Assembly: GCF_017356245.1 (NCBI RefSeq)
Contig: NZ_JAFMZZ010000001.1
Span: 219,073 to 283,072, forward strand
Source: Bordetella petrii
Lineage (GTDB): Bacteria; Pseudomonadota; Gammaproteobacteria; Burkholderiales; Burkholderiaceae_B
Direction: 5' to 3'
DNA length: 64,000 nt
This document shows, one piece after another, positions 1 to 9,825 of this stretch (the stretch's first letter is position 1; each line of letters begins with the position of its first letter). A program made the position numbers and the translations under genes. The notes below the pieces were generated by a model. The model saw nothing but the letters and a program-made list of their open reading frames with translations. It had not been told where the DNA came from and made no database searches.

Positions 1-389
1 TACATGGTGCGGCCGCGCATCGAGCCGTCGAACAGGCCGTCCAGGGTGGCGCGCATTTCGGCGGGATCGGCCCAGTTGTTGGTGGGGCCGGCGTCTTCGG
101 CGCGTTCGGAGCAGATGAAAGTGCGGTCTTCGACCCGCGCGACGTCGGAAGGATCGGAGCACGCCAGGTACGAATTGGCGCGCTTGGCCGGGTTCAGGCG
201 GCGCAGCATGCCCGACTGGACCATCTGTTCGCAGAGACGGTCGTATTCTTCCTGGGATCCGTCGCACCAGGTTACGCGATCGGGCTTGGTCAGCGCGGCA
301 ATCCGCGCCACCCACTCGATCAGCCCCTGGTGCTTGACGTATGCGGGAACATTGAGCGAAGCGATCCCGCCGTCGAACGGTTTATTCAT
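1..389 (-). CDS. pckG: Phosphoenolpyruvate carboxykinase (GTP), N-terminal part
   Basis: Decarboxylates and phosphorylates oxaloacetate with GTP to make PEP, the entry step of gluconeogenesis, in the cytosol. The visible 129 codons match the N-terminal domain of GTP-type [18 protein letters not shown], the oxaloacetate-binding segment [36 protein letters not shown] and GSMRGRTMY. The start ATG at 389 has a good Shine-Dalgarno (GGAGAT) 6 bases upstream. The gene runs off the left edge of the window, so the GTP and metal sites are not visible. The ATP-type enzyme does not share these motifs. Confidence 0.95.
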   Translation of the reverse strand, partial: MNKPFDGGIASLNVPAYVKHQGLIEWVARIAALTKPDRVTWCDGSQEEYDRLCEQMVQSGMLRRLNPAKRANSYLACSDPSDVARVEDRTFICSERAEDAGPTNNWADPAEMRATLDGLFDGSMRGRTM

Positions 390-418
390 CGGGCCCATCT
401 CCTAAAAGTAAAAGACCA

Positions 419-441
419 TGCGGGCCCGCAAGGGACCCGCA
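419..441 (-). promoter_or_regulatory. Stem-loop in the pckG leader
   Basis: Nine-base-pair stem with one bulged A, lying 30-52 nt upstream of the pckG ATG. In plus-strand reading the arms are TGCGGGCCC and GGG-A-CCCGCA around a GCAA loop. On the pckG strand it is followed by a T-rich stretch (TGGTCTTTTACTTTTAGG). It could be a leader attenuator or simply a stable 5'-UTR hairpin. The rest of 390-686 holds no convincing gene. Confidence 0.35.
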
Positions 442-686
442 CGTTGTGTGAATCAGTGGCGTCATATTACTTGCGTACGCGCCGCCCTTGCCATTCTGCG
501 CCGCAAGGAATGAAACATCGTATGTCTGTTGCGTCCCCGTAAACAGGCGCGGCCCATGGCCGGGGACAGGGCTTGCCGCGTTGCGGCCGCAACGTCCGGG
601 CACGCAATTTACCGCAGACCGCCGGCGCGCAGTTCAGGGAAAACCCCGAGCGCGGCTTATCATGCCGCCTTGACACTGGAAAACCC

Positions 687-2108
687 ATGCCGCACCGCTC
701 TGCCGCCCGCGCCGCCTGGACGCGGGAGATCCGCGCCACCCTTGCCCTGAGCCTGCCCCTGGTCCTGACCAGCCTGGCGCAGATCGCCATGACCGCCACC
801 GACGTGATTTTCATCGGCCGGCTGGGGTCGCACGCACTGGCCGCCAGCGCCCTGGGCGCCAATCTGTATGCCGCGTTCGCGTTCTTCTCGCTGGGCCTGG
901 TGACCGCCACCGCGCCGATGGTGGCGCGCGAACTGGGCGCCCGCCGCCATTCGGTGCGCGAGGTGCGCCGCACCGTGGCGCAGGGTCTGTGGGCGGCCGC
1001 CATCATCTCGGTGCCGGGCTGCCTGGCGCTGTGGCATGGCGAGGCGATCCTGCTGGCCATCCGCCAGCCGCCCGAGCTGGCCGCGCAGGCCGGCGTGTAC
1101 CTGCGCGCCCTGCTGTGGGGGCTGCCGCCGTTCCTGGGCTTCCTGGTGCTGCGCTCGTTCGTGGCGGCGCTGCAGCGGCCGCGCTCGGCGCTGTGGGTGG
1201 CGCTGGCCGGCATCCTGTTCAATGCGGCCGCCGACTGGGCCCTGGTGTTCGGCAAGCTGGGCTTTCCGCCCTTGGGCCTGACCGGCGCGGGCATCGCCAG
1301 CGCGGCGGCCAGCCTGTTCCTGTTCGTGGGCATGGCCGTGGTCGTCACCTGCGACCGCCGGTTCCGCCGCTACCGGCTGTTCGGCCGGGTCTGGCAGCCC
1401 GACTGGCGCCGGCTGGCCGCCCTGTGGAAGCTGGGCCTGCCGATCGCGGCGGCCACCGCCTTCGAAGTCACCATCTTCAATGCGGCGGCGTTCCTGATGG
1501 GCTGGCTGGGCGAAGCGGAACTGGCCGCGCACGCGGTGGCCATCCAGATCGCCAGCATCAGCTTCATGGTGCCGTACGGCATCGCCCAGGCCGCCACCGT
1601 GCGCGTGGGACTGGCCTACGGCGCCCGCGACGCGGCCGCCATCCAGCGGGCCGGCTGGACGGCCTACGGGCTGGGCGTGGGCTCGATGGTGATCGCGGCG
1701 CTGTTGATGATTGCGGTGCCGCACTGGCTGCTGGCCGCGTTTTTCGATGTGCAGGCCCCCGCCAATGCCGCCCTGCTGGCGCTGGCCTCGTCGTACCTGG
1801 CGGTGGCGGCGGTGTTCCAGATTGTCGACGGCGCGCAGGTCATGGGCGCCGGCATGCTGCGCGGCCTGCACGATACGCGCGTGCCGATGCTTTATGCCGC
1901 CATCGGCTACTGGGGCCTGGGCCTGCCGGCGGGCGCCGCGCTGGCCTTCTGGGCGGGCTGGCGCGGGGTGGGCATCTGGAGCGGCCTGGCCATCGGGCTG
2001 GGCGTGGTGGCCGTGCTGATGACGCGCCGCTGGCTGCGCCGCGAGCGCGTGGGGCTGGCCCCGCCGCTGCGACCGTCGGCCGGGGCGCCGCGGGCCGCCA
2101 TGCCATAA
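687..2108 (+). CDS. MATE family multidrug efflux transporter (NorM-like)
   Basis: A 473-residue inner-membrane protein with about twelve hydrophobic segments in two homologous halves, typical of MATE Na+/H+-coupled drug antiporters. The N-terminus ([19 protein letters not shown], then [16 protein letters not shown]) is the classical first-helix signature. The second half begins near residue 245 with [20 protein letters not shown]. The upstream in-frame extension to 573 lacks family similarity, so the ATG at 687 is preferred. It is a single gene, divergent from pckG. The drug substrate cannot be read from the sequence. Confidence 0.9.
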   Translation: MPHRSAARAAWTREIRATLALSLPLVLTSLAQIAMTATDVIFIGRLGSHALAASALGANLYAAFAFFSLGLVTATAPMVARELGARRHSVREVRRTVAQGLWAAAIISVPGCLALWHGEAILLAIRQPPELAAQAGVYLRALLWGLPPFLGFLVLRSFVAALQRPRSALWVALAGILFNAAADWALVFGKLGFPPLGLTGAGIASAAASLFLFVGMAVVVTCDRRFRRYRLFGRVWQPDWRRLAALWKLGLPIAAATAFEVTIFNAAAFLMGWLGEAELAAHAVAIQIASISFMVPYGIAQAATVRVGLAYGARDAAAIQRAGWTAYGLGVGSMVIAALLMIAVPHWLLAAFFDVQAPANAALLALASSYLAVAAVFQIVDGAQVMGAGMLRGLHDTRVPMLYAAIGYWGLGLPAGAALAFWAGWRGVGIWSGLAIGLGVVAVLMTRRWLRRERVGLAPPLRPSAGAPRAAMP

Positions 2109-2181
2109 TCGGCCCAGGCGTTGGGTGCCGGGCTTCCGGCACCGCAGTGCGCACCGCCCGGCACGTTTATCCAGGAAGTCT

Positions 2182-3444
2182 ATGTCCCCTGCTTTTCCGC
2201 CCCTGAACGCCGACCGCCTCTGGTCGCGCGTCGAAACCCTTGCCCGCTACACCCTGCCGGACGTCCCCTGGACACGCCGCGCCTTCTCGCCGCTGTTCGA
2301 GCAGGCGCGCGCCTGGCTGGCCCGGGAATTCGCCGACGCCGGCCTGGAAGTCCGCCTGGATGCCGGCGGCAACCTGGTGGGCCGCCGCGCCGGCCGCAAC
2401 GCCGCGCTCAAGCCCATTGTCACCGGCTCGCACTGCGACACCGTCATGAGCGGCGGCCGCTTCGACGGCATCATCGGCGTGCTGGCCGGCATCGAAGTGG
2501 CCCGCACCCTGCACGAACAAGGCATCGAGCTGGAGCACCCGTTCGAAGTCATCGACTTCCTGTCCGAAGAGCCCAGCGACTACGGCATTTCCTGCGTGGG
2601 CAGCCGCGCCCTGTGCGGCCAGCTGGACGCCGCCATGCTGGCCGCCCGCAACCCGCAAGGCGAGACGCTGGCCGAGGGCCTGCGGCGCATCGGCGGCGAC
2701 CCCGCCGCGCTGGCGGCGCCGCTGCGCGGCGCGGGCGACACGGCGGCGTTCGTGGAACTGCACATCGAACAAGGCCCGGTGCTGGAAAGCCGCCGGCTGC
2801 CCATCGGGGTGGTCACGCATATCGTGGGCATCCGCCGCGTGCTGATCACGGTGCAGGGCCAGCCCGACCACGCCGGCACCACGCCCATGGACATCCGCCG
2901 CGACGCCCTGGTGGGCGCGGCCCGCGTGATCGACGCCGCGCACCGCCAGGCCAGCGCCCTGAGCGGCAAGCCCCATTATGTGGTGGCCACGGTGGGCCGC
3001 ATCGAGATCACGCCCAACGCCGCCAACGCCGTGCCCGGCCGCGCCGAGCTGATGCTGGAAGTGCGCAGCGACAGCGACGCCGTGCTGGACAGTTTTCCCG
3101 AGACCCTGATGGACGGCCTGGCCGCCCAGCTGGCGGAACTGCGCCTGAGCGCCGCCGTGGCGCCGGTCAGCCGCGCCCATCCCACGGCGTGCTCGCCGCT
3201 GGTCATGCAGGCCATCGAAGCGGCCGCGGGCCGCCTGGGCTATGCCTCGATGCCCCTGCCCAGCGGCGCCGGCCACGATGCGGTGTACATGGCGCCCACC
3301 GGCCCGATCGGCATGGTGTTCATTCCCTGCCTGGGCGGGCGCAGCCACTGCCCCGAAGAATGGATCGAGCCGGCCCAGTTGCTGGACGGCACGCGCGTGC
3401 TGTATGAAACTGTGCGCGAACTCGACCGCCGCCTGGCCGGCTGA
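2182..3444 (+). CDS. Zn-dependent M20 amidohydrolase (allantoate amidohydrolase / N-carbamoyl-L-amino-acid hydrolase family)
   Basis: A 420-residue cytosolic binuclear metal hydrolase of the hydantoinase/carbamoylase family, cleaving ureido or carbamoyl C-N bonds. Metal-ligand motifs: GSHCDTV (residues 82-88), SEEPSDYG (from 128), HIEQGP (194-199), and SHCPEEW near the C-terminus. The dimer-interface motif HAGTTPMDIRRD is at 230-241. The start at 2182 has a Shine-Dalgarno (CAGGAAG) about 4 bases upstream. The Glu-Glu-Pro and SHCPEE variants differ from the AEEEG and SHNPQE of the paralogue at 49946, so the two probably act on different carbamoyl substrates. Confidence 0.85.
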   Translation: MSPAFPPLNADRLWSRVETLARYTLPDVPWTRRAFSPLFEQARAWLAREFADAGLEVRLDAGGNLVGRRAGRNAALKPIVTGSHCDTVMSGGRFDGIIGVLAGIEVARTLHEQGIELEHPFEVIDFLSEEPSDYGISCVGSRALCGQLDAAMLAARNPQGETLAEGLRRIGGDPAALAAPLRGAGDTAAFVELHIEQGPVLESRRLPIGVVTHIVGIRRVLITVQGQPDHAGTTPMDIRRDALVGAARVIDAAHRQASALSGKPHYVVATVGRIEITPNAANAVPGRAELMLEVRSDSDAVLDSFPETLMDGLAAQLAELRLSAAVAPVSRAHPTACSPLVMQAIEAAAGRLGYASMPLPSGAGHDAVYMAPTGPIGMVFIPCLGGRSHCPEEWIEPAQLLDGTRVLYETVRELDRRLAG

Positions 3445-3516
3445 ACACGCGCGGCGCCCGCCCGGGCGCCGCCGAATGCGCTATCGTCCGTACTCCGCCA
3501 CGACACCGCCCGCCGC

Positions 3517-3852
3517 ATGCAGCAGACCGACCTGACCGACAGCACCGCCGACCGCTATCTGCTCGACGCCCCCGGCCTGTCGCTGCTGGCCTTCCACAGC
3601 CGCACCTGCGCCACCTGCAAGGTGGCCCGCGAACAGTTGCCGCAGCTGGACCTGCCGGTCGAGCGGCTGTGCTGGATCGACGCCGGCGACAACGGCGGGC
3701 TGGTGGCGCGCTACGAAGTCTTCCACCTGCCGGCCCTGTTCCTGGTGCGCGACGGCGCCTTCTACGGCCCGGTCAACGCGTCGCTGGCCGAATGGGACCT
3801 GCGCCAGCAGATCGGCCTGGCGCTGGACAGCTACCCGGCCGAACTGCCCTGA
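3517..3852 (+). CDS. Thioredoxin-fold family protein
   Basis: A 111-residue cytosolic thioredoxin-like protein. A CATC active-site pair (residues 31-34) follows the strand LSLLAFHSR, and LPALFLV supplies the cis-proline loop. It is short of the usual C-terminal helix and has no signal peptide, so it resembles small thiol-disulfide or bacilliredoxin-type helpers more than housekeeping thioredoxin. It starts 72 bases after the amidohydrolase gene and might be cotranscribed. Its partner is unknown. Confidence 0.75.
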   Translation: MQQTDLTDSTADRYLLDAPGLSLLAFHSRTCATCKVAREQLPQLDLPVERLCWIDAGDNGGLVARYEVFHLPALFLVRDGAFYGPVNASLAEWDLRQQIGLALDSYPAELP

Positions 3853-3859
3853 ATGAAAA

Positions 3860-3893
3860 CCCACCCCCGAAGCGCTACGCGCGTCCCCGATCC
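3860..3893. repeat. Repeat family B, short copy
   Basis: The segment CCCACCCCCGAAGCGCTACG followed by CGCGTCCCCGATC matches the two ends of the longer element at 41903-41990, as if its middle had been deleted. It lies between the thioredoxin-like gene and the EamA gene. Confidence 0.6.
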
Positions 3894-3952
3894 GGCCACA
3901 TCTGGTTTTCGTTGCCAGCCGATCGCGCAACGCGCGGTGGGACACTGACGCC

Positions 3953-4861
3953 ATGGCAGCCGCCGCCCGCCAGCCGCTGGACGGCCGCGCCACGGGGCTG
4001 ATGATCCTGCTGTGCCTGTGCTGGGGCTTCCAGCAGATCGCCATCAAGCTGGTGGCGGCCGATATCTCGCCCACGCTGCAGATCGGCCTGCGCTCGGTCT
4101 TCGCGGCCGTGGTGCTGGCCTGCCTGGTGCTGCGCAAGGAAGGCCGCGCCGTGTTCGCCGACGGCACGCTGGGGCCGGGCCTGCTGGCGGGCGTCCTGTT
4201 CGCCGCGGAATTCCTGCTGGTGGCGCAGGGCCTGCTGTACACCACGGCCTCGCACATGTCGGTGTTTCTTTACACCGCGCCGATCTTCACGGCCCTGGGC
4301 CTGCACCTGGCCCTGCCCGAAGAGCGGCTGCGGCCGGCGCAGTGGCTGGGCGTGGCCCTGGCTTTCGCCGGCATCGCGCTGGCCTTCCTGGGCCCCGGCC
4401 ACCAGGCCGCCGCGCCCGCCATGCTGCTGGGCGATTTGCTGGGCGTGCTGGCCGGCGCATCCTGGGGTGCCACCACCGTGGCCATCCGCAAGTCGCGCCT
4501 GTCCGAGACGCCGGCGGCCAAGACGCTGCTGTACCAGATGGCCGTGGCCGGGGTGGCGCTGCCGCTGTTCGCCTGGGCCACCGGGCAGGCCGCGCCGGTG
4601 TTCTCGCCGCCGGCCCTGGCCAGCCTGGCCTTCCAGGCGCTGGGCGTGGCGCTGTTCAGCCTGCTGGTGTGGTTCTGGCTGCTGCGCCGCTACCTGGCCA
4701 CGCGCCTGTCCATCCTGTCGTTCCTGACGCCGCTGTTCGGCGTGGCGTTCGGCGTGCTGATCCTGCACGAACCGCTCGACGCCGCCTTCGTCGCAGGCGC
4801 CGCCATGGTGATGGCGGGCATCCTGATCGTCATCGGGGTCAAGGGAATGGCGGCGCGCTAG
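3953..4861 (+). CDS. EamA/DMT family transporter
   Basis: A 302-residue inner-membrane protein with about ten transmembrane helices in two EamA repeats (about 15-140 and 155-290). It starts with LMILLCLCWGFQQIAIKLV, typical of the first EamA helix, and ends with the second-repeat signature LHEPLDAAFVAGAAMVMAGI. Family members export amino acids, metabolites or drugs; the cargo here is unknown. Repeat family A begins 23 bases after the stop codon. Confidence 0.88.
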   Translation: MAAAARQPLDGRATGLMILLCLCWGFQQIAIKLVAADISPTLQIGLRSVFAAVVLACLVLRKEGRAVFADGTLGPGLLAGVLFAAEFLLVAQGLLYTTASHMSVFLYTAPIFTALGLHLALPEERLRPAQWLGVALAFAGIALAFLGPGHQAAAPAMLLGDLLGVLAGASWGATTVAIRKSRLSETPAAKTLLYQMAVAGVALPLFAWATGQAAPVFSPPALASLAFQALGVALFSLLVWFWLLRRYLATRLSILSFLTPLFGVAFGVLILHEPLDAAFVAGAAMVMAGILIVIGVKGMAAR

Positions 4862-4883
4862 GCTGCCTGCACGGGCCATTTGC

Positions 4884-4977
4884 CAGGTGTCCGACTCCCG
4901 CAGGGTGTCGGACACCGTACGGCTGAGACGGCTGCGGCGTACCGCGGTGTCAGGCACCTGGCGGAGCCTGACACCTG
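4884..4977. repeat. Repeat family A, copy 1 (double hairpin, 94 bp)
   Basis: Two adjacent imperfect hairpins (GGTGTCCGAC...GTCGGACACC and GGTGTCAGGC...GCCTGACACC) are separated by a GC-rich spacer, and the whole is bounded by CAGGTGTC and GACACCTG. It lies between the convergent EamA and GNAT genes. Related copies occur at 9826, 25763, 35458, 37833, 51235 and 62569. Confidence 0.85.
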
Positions 4978-4998
4978 ACCCTATACCCGGCACGCTTT

Positions 4999-5712
4999 TC
5001 ATCGCGCCTCGGCAATCAGCTCGGCCAGGCGCCGCCGCTGCCTGCCCTGCGCATCGAAGTTGTCCGGCGCCAGCCACTGCTCCAGCCCGCTGCGCACGGC
5101 CGGCCATTCGGTGTCGATGATCGAGAACCAGGCCGTGTCGCGGTTGCGGCCCTTGTACACCACGGCCTGGCGGAAGATGCCCTCGAACTGGAAGCCCAGC
5201 CGCAGCGCGGCGGCGCGCGACGGGGCGTTCAGGCTGTCGCACTTCCATTCGTAGCGCCGGTAGCCCAGCTGGTCGAAAGCGCGGCGCATCAGCAGGTACT
5301 GCGCCTCGGTGGCGGCCGGCGTGCGCTTGAGCCGGCGCGAATAGGCCACGCTGCCCACCTCGATCACCCCGTTGGCCGGATCGATGCGCATGGCGGCCAG
5401 AGTGCCCAGGGCGCGCCCGCTGGCCAGGTCGATGATGGCGAAATGCTGCGGGTCTTCGGTCGCCTGCGCGGTGCGCGCGTAGGCCAGGTAGCTGGCCTCG
5501 TCCGTGAACGGCCCCGCGTAGGTGTAGGTCCAGTCGCTGCCGTCGGGGGCCTGGCTGAAAGCGGCATGCAGCTCGGCGCCATGGCGCGCCGCGTCCAGCG
5601 GTTCCAGGCGGCAATAGTGGCCGGCAATGGGTTCGCGCGGCGGGCGCGGCCGGGCGGTCCAGTTGGGAACGGAATGGCCGACGGGCTGCTGCGGCGACAG
5701 GGCGGTGGGCAT
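4999..5712 (-). CDS. GNAT family N-acetyltransferase (RimJ/RimL-like)
   Basis: A 237-residue acetyl-CoA-dependent N-acyltransferase of the RimJ/RimL type. LEPLDAARHGAELHAAF opens the fold, the beta4/acetyl-CoA region is VIEVGSVAYSRRLKRTPAATEAQYLL, and LGYRRYEWKCDSLNAPSRAAALRLGF is the C-terminal motif. Shine-Dalgarno AAGGA precedes the ATG. It is divergent from the MocR regulator at 5816, whose target it may be. The protein at 44079 is a paralogue sharing the ending LAPDNFDAQGR / [11 protein letters not shown]. Substrate unknown. Confidence 0.88.
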   Translation of the reverse strand: MPTALSPQQPVGHSVPNWTARPRPPREPIAGHYCRLEPLDAARHGAELHAAFSQAPDGSDWTYTYAGPFTDEASYLAYARTAQATEDPQHFAIIDLASGRALGTLAAMRIDPANGVIEVGSVAYSRRLKRTPAATEAQYLLMRRAFDQLGYRRYEWKCDSLNAPSRAAALRLGFQFEGIFRQAVVYKGRNRDTAWFSIIDTEWPAVRSGLEQWLAPDNFDAQGRQRRRLAELIAEAR

Positions 5713-5786
5713 GCTGGAGATCCTTGTTCAAGAACGGCACATAAACGCAATGCCTCTACGCTAGCGGATTCGTGGCATGCTAAAAA

Positions 5787-5814
5787 GCACCAGACAACGC
5801 TTATTTCATGGTGC
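5787..5814. promoter_or_regulatory. Candidate MocR operator between GNAT and regulator
   Basis: Inverted repeat GCACCA (5787-5792) and TGGTGC (5809-5814), separated by 16 AT-rich bases, within the 103-base divergent region and directly upstream of the regulator start. MocR proteins usually bind repeated half-sites in such divergent intervals. Identified by eye only. Confidence 0.3.
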
Positions 5815-5815
5815 C

Positions 5816-7264
5816 ATGGATATCCGCGCCGCCTTGCTCGACAGCCCGCTGGCCGCGCCCGGCGGCCGCCACACCCTGCAACGCCAGTTGCTGCAGCGCC
5901 TGAAGCAGTCGATTCTGGATGGCCGCCTGGCGCCCGGCAGCCGCCTGCCGGCGTCGCGGGCGCTGGCCGAACAACTGGGCATCTCGCGCAACACCGTGCT
6001 GCTGGCCTATGGCCAGCTGACGGCCGAAGGCTATGTGCGCGCCGACCGCCAGGGCACCCGGGTGGCGCCGCTGCCGCCCGCCGCTCACGCGGGCGCCCGG
6101 CCGCCGCCGCCCTGCGCGCCGGCGGCGCGGCGGGTGGCGCGCATCGCGCCTTCGGCTGCGCATGCCGAGCCGGGCATGGCGCTGCGCCCCGGCACGCCCG
6201 CGCTCAGCCACTTTCCGCTGGGCGCCTGGCGCCGCACGCTGGACCGCGCCCTGCGCGACATGCCCATGGCCACGCTGGGATACGGCGACCCGGCCGGCGA
6301 GCCGGCGCTGCGGCAGGCCATCGCCCAGCACCTGGGCGTATCGCGCGGCGTGCGCTGCCATGCCGGCCAGATCGTCATCACCGAAGGCGCACAGGAAGCG
6401 CTGGCGCTGTGCGTGCGCCTGCTGGGCAACCAGGGCGACACCGCGTGGGTCGAAGACCCGGGCTATCGCGGCGCCAAGGCGGCCTTCCAGGCCGGCGACC
6501 TGCGCATCGTGCCGGTGCGGGTGGACGCGCAGGGCCTGGCCGTGCCCGCCGCCCTGTGGCGCGCGCGGCCGCCGCGCCTGATCTACGCCACGCCGTCGCA
6601 CCAGTACCCCACCGGGGCGGTGCTGGCCGCGGCGCGGCGCCTGGAATTGCTGGACCAGGCGCGCCGCGCCGGGGCGTGGATCATCGAAGACGATTACGAC
6701 AGCGAATTCCGCCACCACGGCGAACCGATCCCGGCCATGCAGGGGCTGGCCGACGACGCGCCGGTGCTTTATATCGGCACATTCAGCAAGACCATGTTCC
6801 CGGCGCTGCGCATCGGCTTCCTGGTGCTGCCGCCGGCGCTGGCGCAGCCGCTGCGCACGGCCGTGCATGAACTGCTGCGCGGCGGCCATCGACACGAGCA
6901 GCTGGCCCTGGCCGCCTTCATCGACAGCGGCCAGTTCGCCCGCCACCTGGGGCGCATGCGGCGCCTGTACCGCGACCGGCAGCAGGCCCTGCGCGCCGCG
7001 CTGGCCCGCCACCTGCCGGTCGAGCACGAGGTGCTGGGTGGCCACGGCGGCCTGCACCTGACGGTGCGGCTGCCGCCCGGCCTGGACGACCGCGCCATCG
7101 CGGCGGCGGCGCGGCGCGCGGGGCTGGCGCCGGCGGCCCTGTCGGCCTTCGCGCTGCGCCCCGCCAGCCGCGACAACGGCCTGGTGCTGGGCTACGGCAA
7201 CACCTCGGCGGAACTGTTCGAGCCGCTGGTCAGGCGTCTGGCGGGGGTCATCGCGGCTGTTTGA
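5816..7264 (+). CDS. MocR/PdxR-type transcriptional regulator (GntR HTH fused to aminotransferase fold)
   Basis: A 482-residue regulator. The N-terminal GntR winged helix spans about 20-80 (LKQSILDGRLAPGSRLPASR, LAEQLGISRNTVLLAY), then a variable linker, then a fold-type I aminotransferase domain (about 110-480). The domain has YGDPAGEPALRQAIAQHLG, IIEDDYDSEFRH and the PLP lysine in GTFSKTMFPALRIGFLV. The ATG at 5816 is preferred over 5777 because MocR proteins start close to the HTH, but 5777 remains possible. Ligand and target are unknown; the divergent GNAT gene is the natural candidate. Confidence 0.88.
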   Translation: MDIRAALLDSPLAAPGGRHTLQRQLLQRLKQSILDGRLAPGSRLPASRALAEQLGISRNTVLLAYGQLTAEGYVRADRQGTRVAPLPPAAHAGARPPPPCAPAARRVARIAPSAAHAEPGMALRPGTPALSHFPLGAWRRTLDRALRDMPMATLGYGDPAGEPALRQAIAQHLGVSRGVRCHAGQIVITEGAQEALALCVRLLGNQGDTAWVEDPGYRGAKAAFQAGDLRIVPVRVDAQGLAVPAALWRARPPRLIYATPSHQYPTGAVLAAARRLELLDQARRAGAWIIEDDYDSEFRHHGEPIPAMQGLADDAPVLYIGTFSKTMFPALRIGFLVLPPALAQPLRTAVHELLRGGHRHEQLALAAFIDSGQFARHLGRMRRLYRDRQQALRAALARHLPVEHEVLGGHGGLHLTVRLPPGLDDRAIAAAARRAGLAPAALSAFALRPASRDNGLVLGYGNTSAELFEPLVRRLAGVIAAV

Positions 7265-7271
7265 AAGACGG

Positions 7272-7568
7272 CTAACCGATCAGGCCGCCCAGCAGCAGCA
7301 TGGCCAGCACCAGCCAGAAAATGCCGGCGACGATGGCGCGCCGCAGGAACGCCTTGACGGCCGCCCACAGCAGCACCAGGCCCAGCACCAGCAGCGCGAA
7401 ATTGAATACCGACGGGCTCATGCCCAGCGCGCCCGCCAGGCCCGAGAAAAAATCGCCCAGGGCCGAGCCCAGGCCGCCGAATACATAACGCAGCCCCGCC
7501 ACGATGCCGCGGATGATCTCGCCGAGCAGCGCGCCCGCCGATCCGAAAAAACTGTCTTCAGTCTGCAT
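7272..7568 (-). CDS. Small hypothetical membrane protein
   Basis: A 98-residue protein. An amphipathic glycine/alanine-rich N-terminal half ([36 protein letters not shown]) is followed by two hydrophobic helices (about 53-71 and 77-97) separated by KAFLRRA. It probably resides in the inner membrane. No family was recognised. It is convergent with the MocR gene, with only 7 bases between the stops. Confidence 0.6.
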   Translation of the reverse strand: MQTEDSFFGSAGALLGEIIRGIVAGLRYVFGGLGSALGDFFSGLAGALGMSPSVFNFALLVLGLVLLWAAVKAFLRRAIVAGIFWLVLAMLLLGGLIG

Positions 7569-7759
7569 GCGTTCCCATTGCGGGGCACATCCCCGAACGC
7601 GGCCCGCGCTTCGGCGCGGCCCTCGCCAGAATGTATCCGATCCGCGCCGGCCGTGCCCGGCGCCGCTGCGGAACCGGGCCGATTGGGGGTTTAATACGGG
7701 TCTCGTCAGATTTTTGCGCGCGGCGCCGGGCGCTGCCGCACACCCTACAAAGGACCGAA

Positions 7760-9118
7760 ATGGCTTTCGATTTTGACCTGTACGTAATTGGCGCGGGCTC
7801 GGGCGGCGTGCGCGCGGCGCGCTTCGCCGCCGGATTCGGCGCGCGCGTGGCCGTGGCCGAAAGCCGCTACCTGGGCGGCACCTGCGTGAACGTCGGCTGC
7901 GTGCCCAAGAAGCTGCTGGTGTACGGCGCGCATTACCGCGAAGACTTCGAACAGGCCGCCAGCTACGGCTGGACCGCCGGCAAGCCGGGCTTCGACTGGG
8001 CCACCCTGATCGCCAACAAGAACCGCGAAATCGAACGCCTTAACGGCATCTACCGCAATCTGCTGACGGGCAGCGGCGTCACCCTGCACGAAGGCCATGC
8101 CCGCCTGCTGGACCCGCATACCGTCGAAATCAACGGCCAGCGCCATACCGCCCGGCACATCCTGGTGGCCACCGGCGGCTGGCCGCGCGTGCCCGACATC
8201 CCCGGCAAAGAGCACGCCATCACTTCCAACGAGGCTTTCTTCCTGAAAACCCTGCCGCGCCGGGTGCTGGTGGTGGGCGGCGGCTACATCGCCGTGGAAT
8301 TCGCCTCCATCTTCAACGGCCTGGGCGCGCACACCGTGCAGGTGTACCGGCGCGACCTGTTCCTGCGCGGCTTCGACGGCGGCGTGCGCGAACACCTGCG
8401 CGACGAGCTCATCAAGAAGGGGCTCGACCTGCGCTTCAATGCCGACGTGGCGCGCATCGACAAGCGCCCCGACGGCAGCCTGGCGGCCACCCTGCAGAAC
8501 GGCGACGTCATCGAGACCGATTGCGTGTTCTACGCCACCGGCCGCCGCCCCATGCTGGACAACCTGGGCCTGGAAAACACCGGCGTGAAACTGAACGACG
8601 AGGGCTTCATCGCGGTCGACGACGAATACCGCAGCAGCGAGCCCTCGATCCTGGCGGTGGGCGACGTGATCGGCCGCATGCCGCTCACGCCGGTGGCGCT
8701 GGCCGAAGGCATGGCGGTGGCGCGCCGGCTGTTCCGCCCCGAGGAATACCGCAAGGTCGACTACGACCTGATCCCCACCGCCGTGTTCAGCCTGCCCAAC
8801 ATCGGCACCGTGGGCCTCACCACAGAAGCCGCACTGCAGGCCGGCCACCGCGTCAAGCGCTACGAAAGCCGCTTCCGCCCCATGAAGCTGACGCTGACCG
8901 GCGACCAGGAAAAAACCCTGATGAAACTGGTGGTGGACGCCGATACCGACCGCGTGCTGGGCTGCCACATGGTGGGCCCCGACGCCGGCGAGATCGTGCA
9001 GGGCCTGGCGGTGGCCCTGAAGGCCGGCGCCACCAAGCAGGTGTTCGACGAAACCATCGGCATCCATCCCACGGCGGCCGAAGAATTCGTCACCCTGCGC
9101 ACGCCGGTGCAAGAATAG
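7760..9118 (+). CDS. gor: Glutathione-disulfide reductase
   Basis: A 452-residue cytosolic FAD enzyme that reduces GSSG with NADPH. Order: FAD dinucleotide fold ([17 protein letters not shown], residues 7-23), redox-active disulfide [14 protein letters not shown] (about 41-54), NADPH fold [19 protein letters not shown] (about 172), ATGRRP, the second FAD motif [21 protein letters not shown], and the dimerisation domain with the catalytic His-Glu pair in [13 protein letters not shown]. The ATG at 7760 has AAAGGA upstream and avoids the non-homologous extension. The length is typical of bacterial Gor. Confidence 0.93.
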   Translation: MAFDFDLYVIGAGSGGVRAARFAAGFGARVAVAESRYLGGTCVNVGCVPKKLLVYGAHYREDFEQAASYGWTAGKPGFDWATLIANKNREIERLNGIYRNLLTGSGVTLHEGHARLLDPHTVEINGQRHTARHILVATGGWPRVPDIPGKEHAITSNEAFFLKTLPRRVLVVGGGYIAVEFASIFNGLGAHTVQVYRRDLFLRGFDGGVREHLRDELIKKGLDLRFNADVARIDKRPDGSLAATLQNGDVIETDCVFYATGRRPMLDNLGLENTGVKLNDEGFIAVDDEYRSSEPSILAVGDVIGRMPLTPVALAEGMAVARRLFRPEEYRKVDYDLIPTAVFSLPNIGTVGLTTEAALQAGHRVKRYESRFRPMKLTLTGDQEKTLMKLVVDADTDRVLGCHMVGPDAGEIVQGLAVALKAGATKQVFDETIGIHPTAAEEFVTLRTPVQE

Positions 9119-9189
9119 GCGGCTGTTCCGGTACAGATTTGCGGTAGGCTGTGCACCGATATTCCGTCCTGTTCCTTCCGGAGCCCCGC

Positions 9190-9822
9190 ATGCCCGAGCT
9201 TTCCAACCTGCTGGCTTTCGCCCTGCTGTCGCTGGGCATGGTGCTGACTCCCGGCCCCAACATGGTGTACCTGATCTCGCGCTCGATCTCGCAGGGGCCG
9301 CGCGCGGGCCTGGTCTCGCTGGGCGGGGTGGCGGTGGGCTTCGTGTTCTACGTGCTGTGCGCGGCGCTGGGCATCACCGCCCTGCTGATGTCGGTGCCCT
9401 TTGCGTACGACGCCCTGCGCCTGGGCGGCGCCCTGTACCTGGGCTACCTGGCCTGGCAGGCGCTGCGCCCGGGCGGCCGCTCGCCCTTCCAGGTGCGCCA
9501 GCTGCCGCGCAGCAGCCCGCGCCAGCTGTTCACCATGGGCCTGCTCACCAACCTGCTCAACCCCAAGATCGCCATCCTGTACCTGTCGCTGCTGCCGCAG
9601 TTCATTTCGCCCGGGCACGGCAGCGTGCTGCTGCAGTCGCTGACGCTGGGCTTCACGCAGGTGCTGATCAGCCTCACCATCAACGCGCTGATTGCCCTGG
9701 CGGCGGGCTCGATCGCCGGCTTCCTGGGCACGCGCCCCCTGTGGCTGGTGGCGCAGCGCTGGCTGATGGGCACGGTGCTGGCAGGCCTGGCCGTGCGCAT
9801 GGCGCTCGACGCGCGCCGCTGA
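9190..9822 (+). CDS. LysE family amino-acid/homoserine-lactone exporter (RhtB-like)
   Basis: A 210-residue inner-membrane exporter with six predicted helices. LSLGMVLTPGPNMVYLISRS is the hallmark LysE/RhtB N-terminal motif, and GLLTNLLNPKIAILYLSLLPQF is the second family signature. The start at 9190 has TTCCGGAG upstream. It is followed at once by repeat family A copy 2. The substrate (amino acid or derivative) is not determinable. Confidence 0.9.
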   Translation: MPELSNLLAFALLSLGMVLTPGPNMVYLISRSISQGPRAGLVSLGGVAVGFVFYVLCAALGITALLMSVPFAYDALRLGGALYLGYLAWQALRPGGRSPFQVRQLPRSSPRQLFTMGLLTNLLNPKIAILYLSLLPQFISPGHGSVLLQSLTLGFTQVLISLTINALIALAAGSIAGFLGTRPLWLVAQRWLMGTVLAGLAVRMALDARR

Positions 9823-9825
9823 TTA

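Noticed and set aside
4884..4977. Repeat A as an insertion sequence or CRISPR repeat
   Set aside because: It has no transposase gene, no target duplications visible, and the copies are dispersed singly with long unrelated distances, so neither fits.
5808..5819. ATGGTGCCATGG as a perfect operator palindrome
   Set aside because: The arms mismatch at the centre and it overlaps the start codon; the wider GCACCA/TGGTGC pair was kept instead at low confidence.
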